From the NCBI GenBank assembly GCA_947447525.1, contig CANFJL010000004.1, forward strand, positions 1 through 64,000: a DNA stretch of 64,000 bases, written 5' to 3'. Both the position numbers and the translations under genes were made by a program. Below are positions 1-10,863 of the stretch, piece by piece. Numbering within the stretch: position 1 is the first letter of the stretch; every line of letters starts with the position of its first letter. The notes under the pieces are model-generated. The model made no database searches, had not been told where the DNA came from, and saw nothing but the letters and a program-made list of their open reading frames with translations. Source of the DNA: Flavobacteriales bacterium. Lineage in GTDB: Bacteria > Bacteroidota > Bacteroidia > Flavobacteriales_D > Crocinitomicaceae.

Positions 1-1665
1 AGGAACTTATACCGTTACCACAACTGATGCTAGTGGTTGTACAGCAACATTGAGTGTAACGATTACACAACCAACGGCCGCATTAAGTTTAACAGAAACA
101 CACACAAATGTCTTATGTTTCGGAAATAGTTCTGCCAATATAAACCTCACTCCAGCGGGCGGAACAGGACCTTACACTTATTTATGGAGTAATAATGCAA
201 CGACTGAAGATTTATCAAATGTTGCCTCTGGAACCTATTCAGTTACCACTACGGATGCCAACGGTTGTACAGCAACATTGAGTGTAATCATTACACAACC
301 AACAGCGGGATTAAGTTTAACAGAAACGCATACAAATGTCCTTTGTTTTGGCGCTTCAACAGCCTCAATAGATCAAACGGTTAGCGGAGGAACGGCACCT
401 TACACTTATTTATGGAGTAATAATGGTACCTCTGAAGACATTGCAAATCTAGCATCGGGGACCTATTCAGTAACGACTACAGATGCTAGTGGCTGTACAG
501 CAACATTGAGTGTAATGATTACACAACCAGCAGCGGGATTAAGTTTAACAGAGACACATACGAATGTGCTGTGTTTTGGAGCATCAACGTCTTCAATAAA
601 TCAAACTGTTACAGGCGGAACAGGGCCTTATTCTTATTTATGGAACAATAATGCTAGTACCGAAGACATCACTAATGTCCCGTCTGGAACTTATACTGTT
701 ACGACTACAGATGCAAACGGATGTTCAGCAACATTGAGCGTAACCATTACACAACCAACAACGGGATTAAGTTTAACAGAAACACATACGAATATCTTGT
801 GTTTTGGTAATACAACAGGAGGTATTAATCTCACTCCAGCTGGTGGAACTACACCTTACACTTATTTATGGAGTAATAATGCAACGACTGAAGATCTTTC
901 GAATATAGCCTCCGGAACCTATTCAGTTACCACTACGGATGCCAACGGTTGTACAGCAATATTGAGTGTAACGATTACACAACCACAGACTGGAATTACC
1001 TTGACAGAAACGCATACAAATGTCCTTTGTTTTGGTAACACAACAGCCGGCATCAACCAAGCGGTAACAGGCGGAACAGGGCCTTACACTTATTTATGGA
1101 GTAATAATGCTACTACTGAAGACATTGCAAATCTTGCATCGGGGACCTATTCAGTAACGACTACAGATGCTAGTGGATGTACAGCAACATTGAGTGTAAC
1201 GATTACACAACCACAGACTGGAATTACCTTGACAGAAACGCACACTAATGTCCTTTGTTATGGTAATTCAACAGCCGGCATCAACCAAACAGTTACCGGC
1301 GGAACAGGACCTTACACTTATTTATGGAGCAATACTGCTACCACAGAAGATCTAGCCAATCTTGCATCAGGAACTTATACCGTTACGACTACTGATGCTA
1401 ACGGTTGTACAGCAACATTGAGTGTAACCATTACACAACCATCAGCAGCATTGAGCATGGTCAGCACTATTCAAAATGTTGTATGTGTTAATGGTACCGG
1501 ATCGGTAGATTTAACGGTTTCGGGAGGCACTCCAAATTACACTTATTTATGGAGTAATAATGCAACTACACAAGATTTATTAGCAGTTATTTCAGGTTTA
1601 TATACTGTAACGGTTACAGATGCAAATGGATGTACTGCGACCTTTAATTCAACAGTTGCGCAAGC
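1..1665 (+). repeat. 228-bp in-frame tandem repeats coding SprB units
   Basis: The codons for ITQP recur at 62, 290, 518, 746, 974, 1202 and 1430, exactly 228 bp apart each time. That gives six complete units, a partial one at the window start and a diverged one ending near 1665. Long runs are identical at DNA level between neighbouring copies. The period is a multiple of three, so copy-number change keeps the frame. Confidence 0.95.
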
Positions 1666-3568
1666 AGTAAGCAGTACTCCTGTTCAAATAAACAATCAAA
1701 CGGGGACCAACATTTTATCTTGTCTTACAACGGCAATTGTTCTGCAAGGAACAGGGGGAACCAACTATACTTGGAATGCAGGAAGTACTCCAAACTCCGC
1801 AACCAATACTTTCATTGCCCCTGGAACATACACGCTGAGTACATTTGATAGTAATAATTGTCCTGTAACTGTTAGTGTATCAATTACTCAAAACATTAGT
1901 TTACCTATTATTACCATTACTAGTAATTCCGGAGGATTGGCATTAGATTGTAATAATTCTAGTATAAGTGTTACTGCCAATGGTGCAAGCCAATATGCTT
2001 GGAGCGGAGGCTTAGGAAATAATGCAAATACAACAATTAGTTCAGTAGGTACTTATTCAGTTGTAGGAACGGGGGCTAATGGTTGTATTGATAGTGCTGC
2101 TATCACAATTACTCTTGCTCCATCTCCTTCAGTTACCATAAATGACACTTCGATTTGTAATGGACAAAGTTTGATTCTTGCCCCAACATTTTTCCCTGCA
2201 GGAGGTAGTATTATTTGGTCTAATGCCCTACCAACACCAACAATTTCTGTAAGTCCGAACGTAACAACTACTTATAGTGTTTTATATACATGGAATGGTT
2301 GCACCGTTGCAGAAGATATCCTAGTAACCGTAAATCCTACACCTACGGTCATAGTAAATAATCCAACTATTTGTTTGGGTGACCAGGCTCTAATTACAGC
2401 AACGCCTAACCTTTTGGGAGGAACTTATCTTTGGTCAGGAGCGCAAACTACTAATACTATCTCGGTGTCACCAGTTCAAAACAACACCAACTATAGTGTG
2501 GTATATTCATTGAATGGCTGTGTAAGTCAAAATGCAACGGCAGTTGTGACCGTCAATCCAATCCCAACAGTAAATGTTTTACCTGTTACAATTTGTAACG
2601 GACAATCAGGAAATTTAGTAGCTACACCTAACTTACCAGGCGGTAATTTCTTATGGATTAATGGCGGAGAAATCACAAATTCTATTACTGCTAGTCCAAC
2701 AACTACCACTACTTATCCAGTAATATATACCTTGAATGGCTGTCCAAGTTTGCAAGCCGCAGGTACGCTGAATGTAAATCCTTTACCAATTGCGAGTATG
2801 CTTGCGGATACCTTAAGCGGATGTGCTCCTTTGACAGTTAGTTTTGAAGCAGACACGACGAACCAGCAAGCAACTTATCAATGGGCATCAAATAGTGGGG
2901 GTAGTGGAAATGGTGCGACTTCAATGATGACATTTACCAATGGTGGTTGTTACAATATTACATTAACTGCTACCATGAATGGTTGTGTTTCCAGTACTAC
3001 TAACTTAAATTATATTTGTGTTGAAGCACTACCAGTTGCTGAATTTAGTACTTCAATTAGTCATTTTTCTGAATCATCGCAATCAATGAATTTGATTAAT
3101 TCAAGTTCTGGAGCAAGCTCTTATATTTGGTCATTTGGAGATGGATCTAGTTCAGCCATTGAATCACCTACTCACCTTTTTGCGAATACTACATCAGGCT
3201 ATACCATAATGCTAACAGCGATTTCTTCATTAGGATGTGCTGATAGCACCTTGGTTACAATTGATTATCAAGAAGACGAAGTGTTTTACATTCCAAATAG
3301 TTTTACACCTGATGGAGATAAGTTCAATCAAGTATTTCTTCCTATATTTACGGCCGGAATTGATCCTTACAATTACATGATGGAGATCTATAACCGTTGG
3401 GGTGAAGTGATATTCGAAACGCATAACATGGAATACGGTTGGGATGGTTCTTATGGATTAGAAGGCAACGATTGTCCTAATGGGGCGTATACCTATAGAA
3501 TTGTAATAAAAATGCCCGATATTGATGAGCGAAAAATCATTGTTGGGCATGTAAATTTGATAAGATAG
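2..3568 (+). CDS. Giant T9SS-secreted SprB-repeat adhesin, 5'-truncated by the window edge
   Basis: This is a large surface protein whose reading frame is already open at base 2, so the N-terminus and signal peptide lie outside the window; 1188 residues are visible. Residues 1 to about 555 are SprB-type repeats of 76 residues, each with a GGTGPYTYLWSN core and two cysteines (VLCFG and NGCTA). Degenerate Ig-like domains follow, each containing an SICNGQ or TICLGD type motif. A PKD domain (WSFGDGSS) comes next. The last 95 or so residues, starting at FYIPNSFTPDGD and ending HVNLIR, form the type B (gliding-motility-associated) C-terminal domain used for T9SS export and surface attachment. SprB-repeat proteins serve in adhesion and gliding in this phylum; that role is inferred here. 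The gene lies 14 bp upstream of a second protein with the same C-terminal domain, so the two are probably co-transcribed. Confidence 0.93.
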   Translation, partial: GTYTVTTTDASGCTATLSVTITQPTAALSLTETHTNVLCFGNSSANINLTPAGGTGPYTYLWSNNATTEDLSNVASGTYSVTTTDANGCTATLSVIITQPTAGLSLTETHTNVLCFGASTASIDQTVSGGTAPYTYLWSNNGTSEDIANLASGTYSVTTTDASGCTATLSVMITQPAAGLSLTETHTNVLCFGASTSSINQTVTGGTGPYSYLWNNNASTEDITNVPSGTYTVTTTDANGCSATLSVTITQPTTGLSLTETHTNILCFGNTTGGINLTPAGGTTPYTYLWSNNATTEDLSNIASGTYSVTTTDANGCTAILSVTITQPQTGITLTETHTNVLCFGNTTAGINQAVTGGTGPYTYLWSNNATTEDIANLASGTYSVTTTDASGCTATLSVTITQPQTGITLTETHTNVLCYGNSTAGINQTVTGGTGPYTYLWSNTATTEDLANLASGTYTVTTTDANGCTATLSVTITQPSAALSMVSTIQNVVCVNGTGSVDLTVSGGTPNYTYLWSNNATTQDLLAVISGLYTVTVTDANGCTATFNSTVAQAVSSTPVQINNQTGTNILSCLTTAIVLQGTGGTNYTWNAGSTPNSATNTFIAPGTYTLSTFDSNNCPVTVSVSITQNISLPIITITSNSGGLALDCNNSSISVTANGASQYAWSGGLGNNANTTISSVGTYSVVGTGANGCIDSAAITITLAPSPSVTINDTSICNGQSLILAPTFFPAGGSIIWSNALPTPTISVSPNVTTTYSVLYTWNGCTVAEDILVTVNPTPTVIVNNPTICLGDQALITATPNLLGGTYLWSGAQTTNTISVSPVQNNTNYSVVYSLNGCVSQNATAVVTVNPIPTVNVLPVTICNGQSGNLVATPNLPGGNFLWINGGEITNSITASPTTTTTYPVIYTLNGCPSLQAAGTLNVNPLPIASMLADTLSGCAPLTVSFEADTTNQQATYQWASNSGGSGNGATSMMTFTNGGCYNITLTATMNGCVSSTTNLNYICVEALPVAEFSTSISHFSESSQSMNLINSSSGASSYIWSFGDGSSSAIESPTHLFANTTSGYTIMLTAISSLGCADSTLVTIDYQEDEVFYIPNSFTPDGDKFNQVFLPIFTAGIDPYNYMMEIYNRWGEVIFETHNMEYGWDGSYGLEGNDCPNGAYTYRIVIKMPDIDERKIIVGHVNLIR

Positions 3569-3582
3569 AAAATTAATACTAG

Positions 3583-6500
3583 ATGAAAATTATATTAAAA
3601 TGTGTATTTGTAATAAGTTTCTTATTTCTAATATCATTCAAGTCACACTCACAAACAGCAATAAGCGTCGGGGCTCAAGTCACCACATTTACTTCCATGA
3701 TTCGTGGATACCATTTTACGGCCCCAACCAACTTCACTATTTGTGGATTGCAGGTTCCACCAGACGCGAGTACTGCATTACAAACAGTAAGAGTAGTTGT
3801 ATTTAATGCCGGTGCTCCACCTGCATTTCCAGGGGTTACCAATAGTTTTACGCAAGTTTTTTCAGCGACCAATGTAGCAACAGGCATCATTCCGTGTAGT
3901 ATTCCTGTTACAACAGGTCAAATTATTGGTGTTTATGGTTCTAGAGGGGCATGCATAAATAGTTATGGTCCAGCAAATTTTGTTACAAGTATTTTGGGAT
4001 TTAATACAACTTTACAAAGAAGTGGTATGCAATCTTGTCCAGCTACAGGTGTTCCAATGTCCAATATTTGGTCAGAAGTTGCTTACAATATTGGAAGGAT
4101 AACAATGTATATTAACTGTTGTGTTTCTCCAACAGTTACCACTGCAGCAAATACTCCGGTTTGCCCTGGTCAGACACTTCAATTTACAGGAACAGCAACT
4201 CCAGCAGGAACTTATACCTACAATTGGACAGGACCAAATGGTTTTACATCTAATACATTAAGTCCATCTATTCCAAATATTACTTCTGCTGCTGCAGGCA
4301 CCTATACATTAACCGTTGGCACACCAGCATGTGGTAATGTTGTATCAACAGTTGCGGTTGCGGTAAATCCCACACCAACACTAAATGTCACTCCAGTTAC
4401 TATATGTAATGGTACTCCAGCAACACTTACGGCAACATCTAATGTCCCAAATGGCTCGTATACTTGGACACAAGGAGGTGTAACTGTGGGAACTGGTTCT
4501 ACCTTAACAGTAAACCCAACGGCACTAACAACTTATTCTGTAGGCTATTCAGTAAATGGTTGTACCCCTGTATCCACAACCGTAACAGTTAATGTTAGTC
4601 CATTACCAACAGTTACCACAAGTTCTGCAACCATCTGCGCAGGCCAGCAAGGATCTATAACCGCTACAGGCTCTCCAACGGGAGGAACCTACGCTTGGAC
4701 ATCAAATGCAACTCCTGTTGGAACTACTGCAACTTTAAATGTTTCTCCGTTAACAACAACAAATTATAGTTTGATATATACTTTAAATGGCTGTTCAAGT
4801 CTTCCTTCGGCTTCAACTATTACCGTTAATTCTGTTCAAGCTATTACAGGAAGTCTTTCCTTATGTGCTGGTGCTACAACACAACTTTCCAATACCACAG
4901 CTCCTGCAGCTACAAATGTTTGGTCAAGTGCTTCACCAGCAATCGCAACAATAAGTGCTACAGGATTGGTAACGGCAATCTCTTCTGGTACTGCAGTTGT
5001 TACTTATACTTCTATTGATGGTTGCACTGCCACCGCTACCATTACAGTTAATGCGCTACCGATTTTGACAGTAACTCCCTCCAATATTTTATGTAATGGA
5101 GGTACCGGAAGTGTTGCATTGTCAGCAAGTTCTGGCTTAGCGCCTTATTCCTACGGGGGCTCTCCAACATCCGCCTTACTTCCGGGTTTATATACTTATA
5201 CCGCAACAAGTGCTCAAGGTTGTGTTTCTGCTCCAGTGTCTGTTACCATTACACAGCCAGCTGCACCACTTACTTTAACTACGAGTCAAACTAATGTGTT
5301 ATGTTTTGGTTTTAATACTGGATCGATCAATTTAACGCCATCTGGTGGAACAGGTCCTTATTCATTTGTGTGGTCTAATACGGCAGTAACAGAAGACATT
5401 AGTAATTTATTGGTAGGAACTTATAGCGTTACTGTAACAGATGCCCATGGATGTATAGCAAATCTTGCAACTACGCTAACAGGTCCAGCTGCACCATTGT
5501 CTGTTACCATTCCTGATGCGGTAATTTGCTCTACTCAAAATTATACCTTTAACCCACAATTTTCATCTCCAGGAGGACTTTGTGCTTGGTCAACCTCACA
5601 AACAACTTCTAGTATTTCAGTAAGTCCAGTAACTACAACAACATATACTATTGCCTATACCTTAAACACTTGTGTTGCACTAGATACAGCAATAGTTACA
5701 GTAATCCCGACGCCGACATTAAGTGTAAATAGCACTGCTATTTGTTTGGGGGATAGTGCTCAAATTATAAGTACAAGCAATTTGGCGGGAGGTACTTATC
5801 AATGGAGTAATGGCTCTACATTCCCAAATATTACCGTTTCTCCAGCAGTAAATCCAACTATATATACGCTTATATATTCTTTAAATGGATGTTCTAGTAT
5901 TCCAGCATCTAGTACCATTACCGTTTATCCTATACCTCAATTAACGGTTGCGCCCGCTACTATCTGTTTTGGACAAAATGCTACCCTTACCGCCACTCCA
6001 AATCTTCCTGGAGGAACCTACTCATGGTTAACAGGCGGTGAGACAACACCTTCAATTACAGTGAGTCCAGCATTAAGTACAATTTATCCAGTTTTATATA
6101 CCCTTAACGGATGTGTAAGTAATCAAGCAAATGGCATATTGACAGTAAATCCTTTACCAAATGCAACTATACAATCAGATGTGGTATTAGGTTGTTCTCC
6201 ACTAGTCGTTAACTTTACAGCTGACACCACAGGTCAAGTTGCTACCTATCAGTGGAGCACTAATAATGGTGGCGTTGGCTCAGGAGTCAATGCGGCTATG
6301 TCCTTTATCAATACTGGATGTTACAATGTTACCTTGGTTGCAACAATGCTTGGGTGTGTTACTTCAAACACATTAGTAAATTATATTTGTGTAGCCTCAG
6401 ATCCGGTAGCTAATTTTGGTGCTTCTATCAATACATTTACCGAAGACAATCAAAATGTTTTGTTTGATAATTCAAGTACAGGAGCGAGTTCTTACACTTG

Positions 6501-6939
6501 GAATTTTGGTGATGGAAATAGTTCAAATGATGAAAATCCAGCTCATGTTTTTGGATCTGTAAGTGAAGGAGAAACTATTACTTTATATGCTTATTCAAGT
6601 TTAGGATGTATGGATAGTCTGTCAATTACAATTCCTTATCAAGAAAGCGAATTGTTCTATATTCCAAATACTTTCACTCCTGACGGGAACATGTATAACG
6701 AGACTTTTGTTCCACAATTCACCACCGGATTTGATATCTATAGTTATCACATGGAAATCTTTAATCGTTGGGGGGAATTAATTTTCGAGACTTTTAATTT
6801 AGAGCATGGATGGGATGGATCTTATGGATTAAAAGGGTTGGATGCAATTCAAGGAACGTATACTTATAAAATTTCTATTAAGTCTCCTTCAGTCGATAAA
6901 CACATGGTATATACAGGTCATGTAAATCTGATTCGTTAA
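3583..6939 (+). CDS. T9SS type B surface protein with Ig-like, SprB and PKD domains
   Basis: An 1118-residue secreted protein. Residues 1-24 form a signal peptide ending SHSQ. Residues 25 to about 180 are a unique cysteine-containing N-terminal domain I do not recognise. Several Ig-like modules follow, including one resembling bacterial Ig group 2 ([19 protein letters not shown]). One SprB repeat sits in the middle ([12 protein letters not shown]), then more Ig-like modules, a PKD domain (WNFGDGNS) and a type B T9SS sorting domain from about residue 1023 ([12 protein letters not shown]) to HVNLIR at the end. It starts 14 bp after the previous adhesin and shares its C-terminal half architecture, so the two are probably paralogues in one operon. 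The role in adhesion or gliding is inferred. Confidence 0.92.
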   Translation: MKIILKCVFVISFLFLISFKSHSQTAISVGAQVTTFTSMIRGYHFTAPTNFTICGLQVPPDASTALQTVRVVVFNAGAPPAFPGVTNSFTQVFSATNVATGIIPCSIPVTTGQIIGVYGSRGACINSYGPANFVTSILGFNTTLQRSGMQSCPATGVPMSNIWSEVAYNIGRITMYINCCVSPTVTTAANTPVCPGQTLQFTGTATPAGTYTYNWTGPNGFTSNTLSPSIPNITSAAAGTYTLTVGTPACGNVVSTVAVAVNPTPTLNVTPVTICNGTPATLTATSNVPNGSYTWTQGGVTVGTGSTLTVNPTALTTYSVGYSVNGCTPVSTTVTVNVSPLPTVTTSSATICAGQQGSITATGSPTGGTYAWTSNATPVGTTATLNVSPLTTTNYSLIYTLNGCSSLPSASTITVNSVQAITGSLSLCAGATTQLSNTTAPAATNVWSSASPAIATISATGLVTAISSGTAVVTYTSIDGCTATATITVNALPILTVTPSNILCNGGTGSVALSASSGLAPYSYGGSPTSALLPGLYTYTATSAQGCVSAPVSVTITQPAAPLTLTTSQTNVLCFGFNTGSINLTPSGGTGPYSFVWSNTAVTEDISNLLVGTYSVTVTDAHGCIANLATTLTGPAAPLSVTIPDAVICSTQNYTFNPQFSSPGGLCAWSTSQTTSSISVSPVTTTTYTIAYTLNTCVALDTAIVTVIPTPTLSVNSTAICLGDSAQIISTSNLAGGTYQWSNGSTFPNITVSPAVNPTIYTLIYSLNGCSSIPASSTITVYPIPQLTVAPATICFGQNATLTATPNLPGGTYSWLTGGETTPSITVSPALSTIYPVLYTLNGCVSNQANGILTVNPLPNATIQSDVVLGCSPLVVNFTADTTGQVATYQWSTNNGGVGSGVNAAMSFINTGCYNVTLVATMLGCVTSNTLVNYICVASDPVANFGASINTFTEDNQNVLFDNSSTGASSYTWNFGDGNSSNDENPAHVFGSVSEGETITLYAYSSLGCMDSLSITIPYQESELFYIPNTFTPDGNMYNETFVPQFTTGFDIYSYHMEIFNRWGELIFETFNLEHGWDGSYGLKGLDAIQGTYTYKISIKSPSVDKHMVYTGHVNLIR

Positions 6940-7018
6940 TTTTCTATTGTTAAAAAAGGTTAAGCAATTCTTTCGTTTCGTTGAGTTTTTCCATCTTGCA
7001 TAGCTTACGAAATAGTAA

Positions 7019-8650
7019 ATGAAAAAAATCAGAATTAATCTTGTTTCATTCTTATTAATTTCTTCGGTAATCGCCCTGTTGATTATTGAGGTTTTTCAGA
7101 TGCTTCAATTGTATGATAGAAAGACCATACAATTAAAAAACAATATTTCAAGATGTTTAGAAAAAATCGCTTTTAAGCATGAAAAAGCCGAAGATTACAA
7201 ACAATATATGCAGATTGTCAATCGTGATTTTAGCGGACAATATCGAGATATTATTAAGCAAGAATTTAAAAATCTATTACCCACCCAGGAATCTATTTCG
7301 ATTCAAGACACCAATATTTTAGTCCGCGGTAAAATTGAACCTTATATAATTATTCGCGGTCAAGCTGTGGATTCCTTATCTGGAGTTTCTACGGAACAAA
7401 GATCCATGATTAGGGATGTTCGTCAATTGAGGGAGTTGTTCACGCATTCCCGAAACGGAATAATGCATCAAGATAGTTCTGAATTGTCCATTCAAATTGA
7501 TCAGAAATTAATGCAGCAGATTTTTAAAAAGGCAAAATTCGTTAATGAATTAATGTTGCAAGCGTTCAAAGAAAATGTATATCATGCCCCTAAAGAGAGG
7601 ATTGATATACACTTTTTAGATTCCATAATCTGTGATGAACTTTCAAAAGAAGATGTACCAAAAGAATATGAGTTTTTAATAAAAAATGAGTTTGGGATTC
7701 CGATTAAATTTGTTGATGCACCTAAAACATATTCGCAAACTTTTGACACTTCAAAATGCATGAATACCAATCTTTTTCCAAATAACCTTTTGGATGAGAA
7801 CACTTATATTTATTTAAATTTCCCTAAAAAAAGTGCTTTTATTTTAAAGGAAATGAAAGTATATATCATAATTACATTTTTACTAGTAGTATTGATTATT
7901 TCAGCTTTAATTTTTATGTTTCGGACCATTATTGATCAGAAGCGTTTGTCTGAGATGAAATCTGATTTTATTTCTAATATGACCCATGAGTTTAAAACAC
8001 CAATATCTACCATTGCATTGGCTTGTGAAGCTTTAAATGACAATGACATGATTAAGAGCAACGCTCAGAAGGAATATATACCCTTTATAAAAATGATTTC
8101 AGAGGAGAATAAACGCTTAGAAATATTAGTTGAGGGAATATTACAAAGTGCTGTAATAAATAAAGGAGAAATTATATTTCAAAGGGAATCCATTAATTTA
8201 ATCCCTATTATAGAGGAATTAATAAAGGCGGCTCGATTTAGATTGAATAATAATGGAAGTATTTCTTTTAAGGTACAGGGAGCCTCCAGAGAGATTGAAG
8301 CGGATAAAATGCACACCACTAATATTATCGCCAATTTAATAGATAATGCTATTAAGTATAGTCCAAATACACCTATTATAGATTTATTATTAATCTTCAA
8401 TACTAATTCAATACAACTTGTCGTTACAGACCACGGCATCGGTATCAAGAAAGAATATTTATCTAGAATATTTGATAAATTGTATCGGGTCCCAACGGGA
8501 AATATTCACAATGTAAAGGGATTTGGTCTGGGATTAAGTTATGTCAAAGCAATTTGCGAAGAATTTAATTGGGATTTAACTGTTAAGAGCATTGTAGGAG
8601 AAGGCACCGTGTTTATTATAAAATTTAATTCACATAAAAATGGAAAATAA
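7019..8650 (+). CDS. Two-component sensor histidine kinase
   Basis: A membrane-bound histidine kinase of 543 residues that would pass phosphate to the response regulator directly downstream. A first membrane helix lies at about residues 6-27, an extracytoplasmic sensor region of about 250 residues follows, and a second helix lies at about 281-303. The HisKA motif MTHEFKTP places the phospho-accepting histidine at H323. The ATP-binding domain shows an N box (NLIDNAIKYS, about 439-448) and G boxes DHGIGI and GFGLGL. The sensor region matches no domain I can name. The 3' end overlaps the regulator by 11 bp, so the two are translationally coupled. Architecture resembles the RprX-type kinases of Bacteroidota, but that assignment is a guess. 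Confidence 0.93.
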   Translation: MKKIRINLVSFLLISSVIALLIIEVFQMLQLYDRKTIQLKNNISRCLEKIAFKHEKAEDYKQYMQIVNRDFSGQYRDIIKQEFKNLLPTQESISIQDTNILVRGKIEPYIIIRGQAVDSLSGVSTEQRSMIRDVRQLRELFTHSRNGIMHQDSSELSIQIDQKLMQQIFKKAKFVNELMLQAFKENVYHAPKERIDIHFLDSIICDELSKEDVPKEYEFLIKNEFGIPIKFVDAPKTYSQTFDTSKCMNTNLFPNNLLDENTYIYLNFPKKSAFILKEMKVYIIITFLLVVLIISALIFMFRTIIDQKRLSEMKSDFISNMTHEFKTPISTIALACEALNDNDMIKSNAQKEYIPFIKMISEENKRLEILVEGILQSAVINKGEIIFQRESINLIPIIEELIKAARFRLNNNGSISFKVQGASREIEADKMHTTNIIANLIDNAIKYSPNTPIIDLLLIFNTNSIQLVVTDHGIGIKKEYLSRIFDKLYRVPTGNIHNVKGFGLGLSYVKAICEEFNWDLTVKSIVGEGTVFIIKFNSHKNGK

Positions 8651-9332
8651 GTCAATTTTATTAGCGGAAGACGATGAAAATCTAGGAAATCTGTTGCATC
8701 AGTATTTACAGGGAAAAGGATTTATAACCTCATTGGCCAAGAATGGAAAAGAGGCCTACTTGATGTTCGTTGAGAATAAATCTGGTTATGACTTTATTAT
8801 TTTAGATGTAATGATGCCAGGAATGGATGGATTTACTTTGGCAAAGGAAATAAGAGAAATAGATAAAAAAACCCCCATAATTTTTCTTACCGCAAAGGCA
8901 ATGCAAGAGGATAAGTTAACAGGATTTAGTTTAGGTGCTGACGACTATATCACCAAACCATTTTCTATGGAAGAGTTGATTGCTAGAATTCATGCCATTA
9001 GCAGAAGGGCAGGGACATTAGAAAAAGACATTAATAAAAGTTTGCAAATCGGCAACTTGCGCTATGAGCCCGAATTAAGTACCCTTCATTTATCTGCTGG
9101 ACCGAAGAAACTCACGACAAAAGAAAATCATCTTTTACACTTATTGATTCAGAATAAAAATGAAATTTTAGATCGTCAAGCAACTTTGCGTGCTATTTGG
9201 GGCGATGATAATTATTTTAATGGACGCAGTATGGATGTCTACATTGCCAAACTGCGAAAATTATTAAAAGAAGATAATAGTATAGAAATCATGAATATTC
9301 ATGGGCTTGGCTTCAAATTAATAATTAAGTAA
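8640..9332 (+). CDS. OmpR/PhoB-family response regulator
   Basis: A 230-residue DNA-binding regulator, partner of the upstream kinase. The receiver domain spans residues 5-120 with the acidic pair D11/D12, phospho-acceptor D56 (ILDVMMPGMDG), T84 and K106 (ITKPF). A winged-helix effector domain of OmpR type follows (about 130-228), including the recognition-helix region RSMDVYIAKLRKLL. The start ATG lies inside the end of the kinase gene. The target genes are not visible; the adjacent flippase begins 14 bp downstream and may share the transcript, which suggests but does not prove a link to surface polysaccharide. Confidence 0.94.
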   Translation: MENKSILLAEDDENLGNLLHQYLQGKGFITSLAKNGKEAYLMFVENKSGYDFIILDVMMPGMDGFTLAKEIREIDKKTPIIFLTAKAMQEDKLTGFSLGADDYITKPFSMEELIARIHAISRRAGTLEKDINKSLQIGNLRYEPELSTLHLSAGPKKLTTKENHLLHLLIQNKNEILDRQATLRAIWGDDNYFNGRSMDVYIAKLRKLLKEDNSIEIMNIHGLGFKLIIK

Positions 9333-9346
9333 GCTAAAGCTATTCA

Positions 9347-10789
9347 ATGCAAAAACAATTTCTTTCTAATTTAATTATAACCATTTTATTAAATCTATTG
9401 GTAAAGCCAGTGGCACTTTTTGCTATTGATGCAAGCGTTCAAAATAGAGTAGGAGAAGCTGAATATGGATTGTATTTTACGCTCTTAAACCTAACGGTTA
9501 TATTTAATATTTTTCTTGATTTTGGTATCAATAATTATACAACAAAAAGAATAGCCCAACAGACGACAAATCAAGCTAATTTTTTTGGAAGTATAATGGT
9601 CTTTCGCCTGATATTATTCATATTCTATGCATTAGTTGTTTCCCTTACAGCCATTATGTTGGGTTATGGTTGGAGAGAATTTCAAATTCTATTGTTTCTT
9701 GTAATTAATCAATTACTTATCCTATCTATTGCCTTTTTTAGAAGCCATTTTTCAGGTTTACATCTATTTAAAACGGATGCAATTATCTCCATTATGGATC
9801 GATTTTTATTGATTCTGATCGCGGGCTATTTATTATTTATTTCAAATTCGGACCTAATAACAATTGATAGCTTTGTTTACATACAAACCATATGTTACTT
9901 CATTACTTTTATTGTAGGTTGGACGGTATTAAACAAGCAAATTAAAGGCCCCTTGTTTCATTGGGATTTTAAAGGAAGCTTAGCAATAATAAAACAAAGT
10001 TTACCTTATGCAGCATTGATTTTATTAATGCTTTTATATAATAGAAGTGATGCGGTAATTTTGGAACGTATTCATATAAATGGACGAATTGAGGCTGGAT
10101 TTTATGCGCAAGGATTTCGATTGTTAGATGCTTTATATATGTTTGGGATGATCTTCGCCGGACTCTTGTTCCCGATGTTTTCTCGCTTATTAAAAAATAC
10201 AATTGATGAGGTAACGCCCTTACTTCAAACGGCAGGTAATTTATTAGTTGGAGGTTCAATTGTAATTGTAACCATTAGCCACTTCAATGCAGAATTTTTT
10301 CTTGATTTACTCTATCATAATGTTAATTCTAGTTCTATTCTTTCTTTCCAGTTGCTTATTTCTTGTTTTATTCCAATCTGCATTAATTTTATTTTTGGGA
10401 CGCTTCTAACAGCCAATGGAAATCTAAAAATACTTAATATCATTTCTTTTTCTGCGGTTATATTTAGTATAGGATTAAACTTATTTATAATTCCAGGTAA
10501 TGGAGCTGTCGGGGCAGCATTGGTAGCCCTTTGCACCCAAAGTTTAGTAGCCCTTATTCAGATGAACTATGGTTTAAAATGCATTCAATTGAAATTATCA
10601 TTTAAGGACTTTCTTCCCTATTTAATTTTAATAGGAAGTATGATTCTTTTTGGTTATTCACTTCAATTAGTGCAGTTGAATCCATTATTAGCCGTTTGTA
10701 TATTTGCTTTATTTGGACTATTTCTCCTGTTTGCATTATCTCTAATCGATATTAAAAACATTAAAAAAATGTTTTTTTCTAAAGCATAA
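9347..10789 (+). CDS. Polysaccharide flippase (Wzx/MATE-like membrane protein)
   Basis: A 480-residue polytopic inner-membrane protein with about 12-14 hydrophobic helices over its whole length, of the oligosaccharide flippase / polysaccharide biosynthesis family. Such proteins move lipid-linked sugar units from the cytoplasmic to the periplasmic face for polymer assembly. The N-terminal RVGEAEYGLYFTLLNLT and the following IFLDFGINNYTTKR are typical of the Wzx group. It is followed by a Wzz-like chain-length protein and an O-antigen ligase/polymerase-type protein, which supports the assignment. The substrate is unknown. Confidence 0.85.
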   Translation: MQKQFLSNLIITILLNLLVKPVALFAIDASVQNRVGEAEYGLYFTLLNLTVIFNIFLDFGINNYTTKRIAQQTTNQANFFGSIMVFRLILFIFYALVVSLTAIMLGYGWREFQILLFLVINQLLILSIAFFRSHFSGLHLFKTDAIISIMDRFLLILIAGYLLFISNSDLITIDSFVYIQTICYFITFIVGWTVLNKQIKGPLFHWDFKGSLAIIKQSLPYAALILLMLLYNRSDAVILERIHINGRIEAGFYAQGFRLLDALYMFGMIFAGLLFPMFSRLLKNTIDEVTPLLQTAGNLLVGGSIVIVTISHFNAEFFLDLLYHNVNSSSILSFQLLISCFIPICINFIFGTLLTANGNLKILNIISFSAVIFSIGLNLFIIPGNGAVGAALVALCTQSLVALIQMNYGLKCIQLKLSFKDFLPYLILIGSMILFGYSLQLVQLNPLLAVCIFALFGLFLLFALSLIDIKNIKKMFFSKA

Positions 10790-10816
10790 GCCAATAAATC
10801 AATTCGCAATGAGTTA

Positions 10817-10845
10817 TTGCTAATCTTATAAATAACTTATCTTCG
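10817..10845 (+). promoter_or_regulatory. Bacteroidota-type promoter for the Wzz-like gene
   Basis: TTG at 10817-10819, an 18-bp spacer, then TATCTTCG at 10838-10845, one base from the consensus TAnnTTTG. The start codon lies 19 bp downstream. Confidence 0.5.
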
Positions 10846-10863
10846 CAATAAAATTGAATAAGT

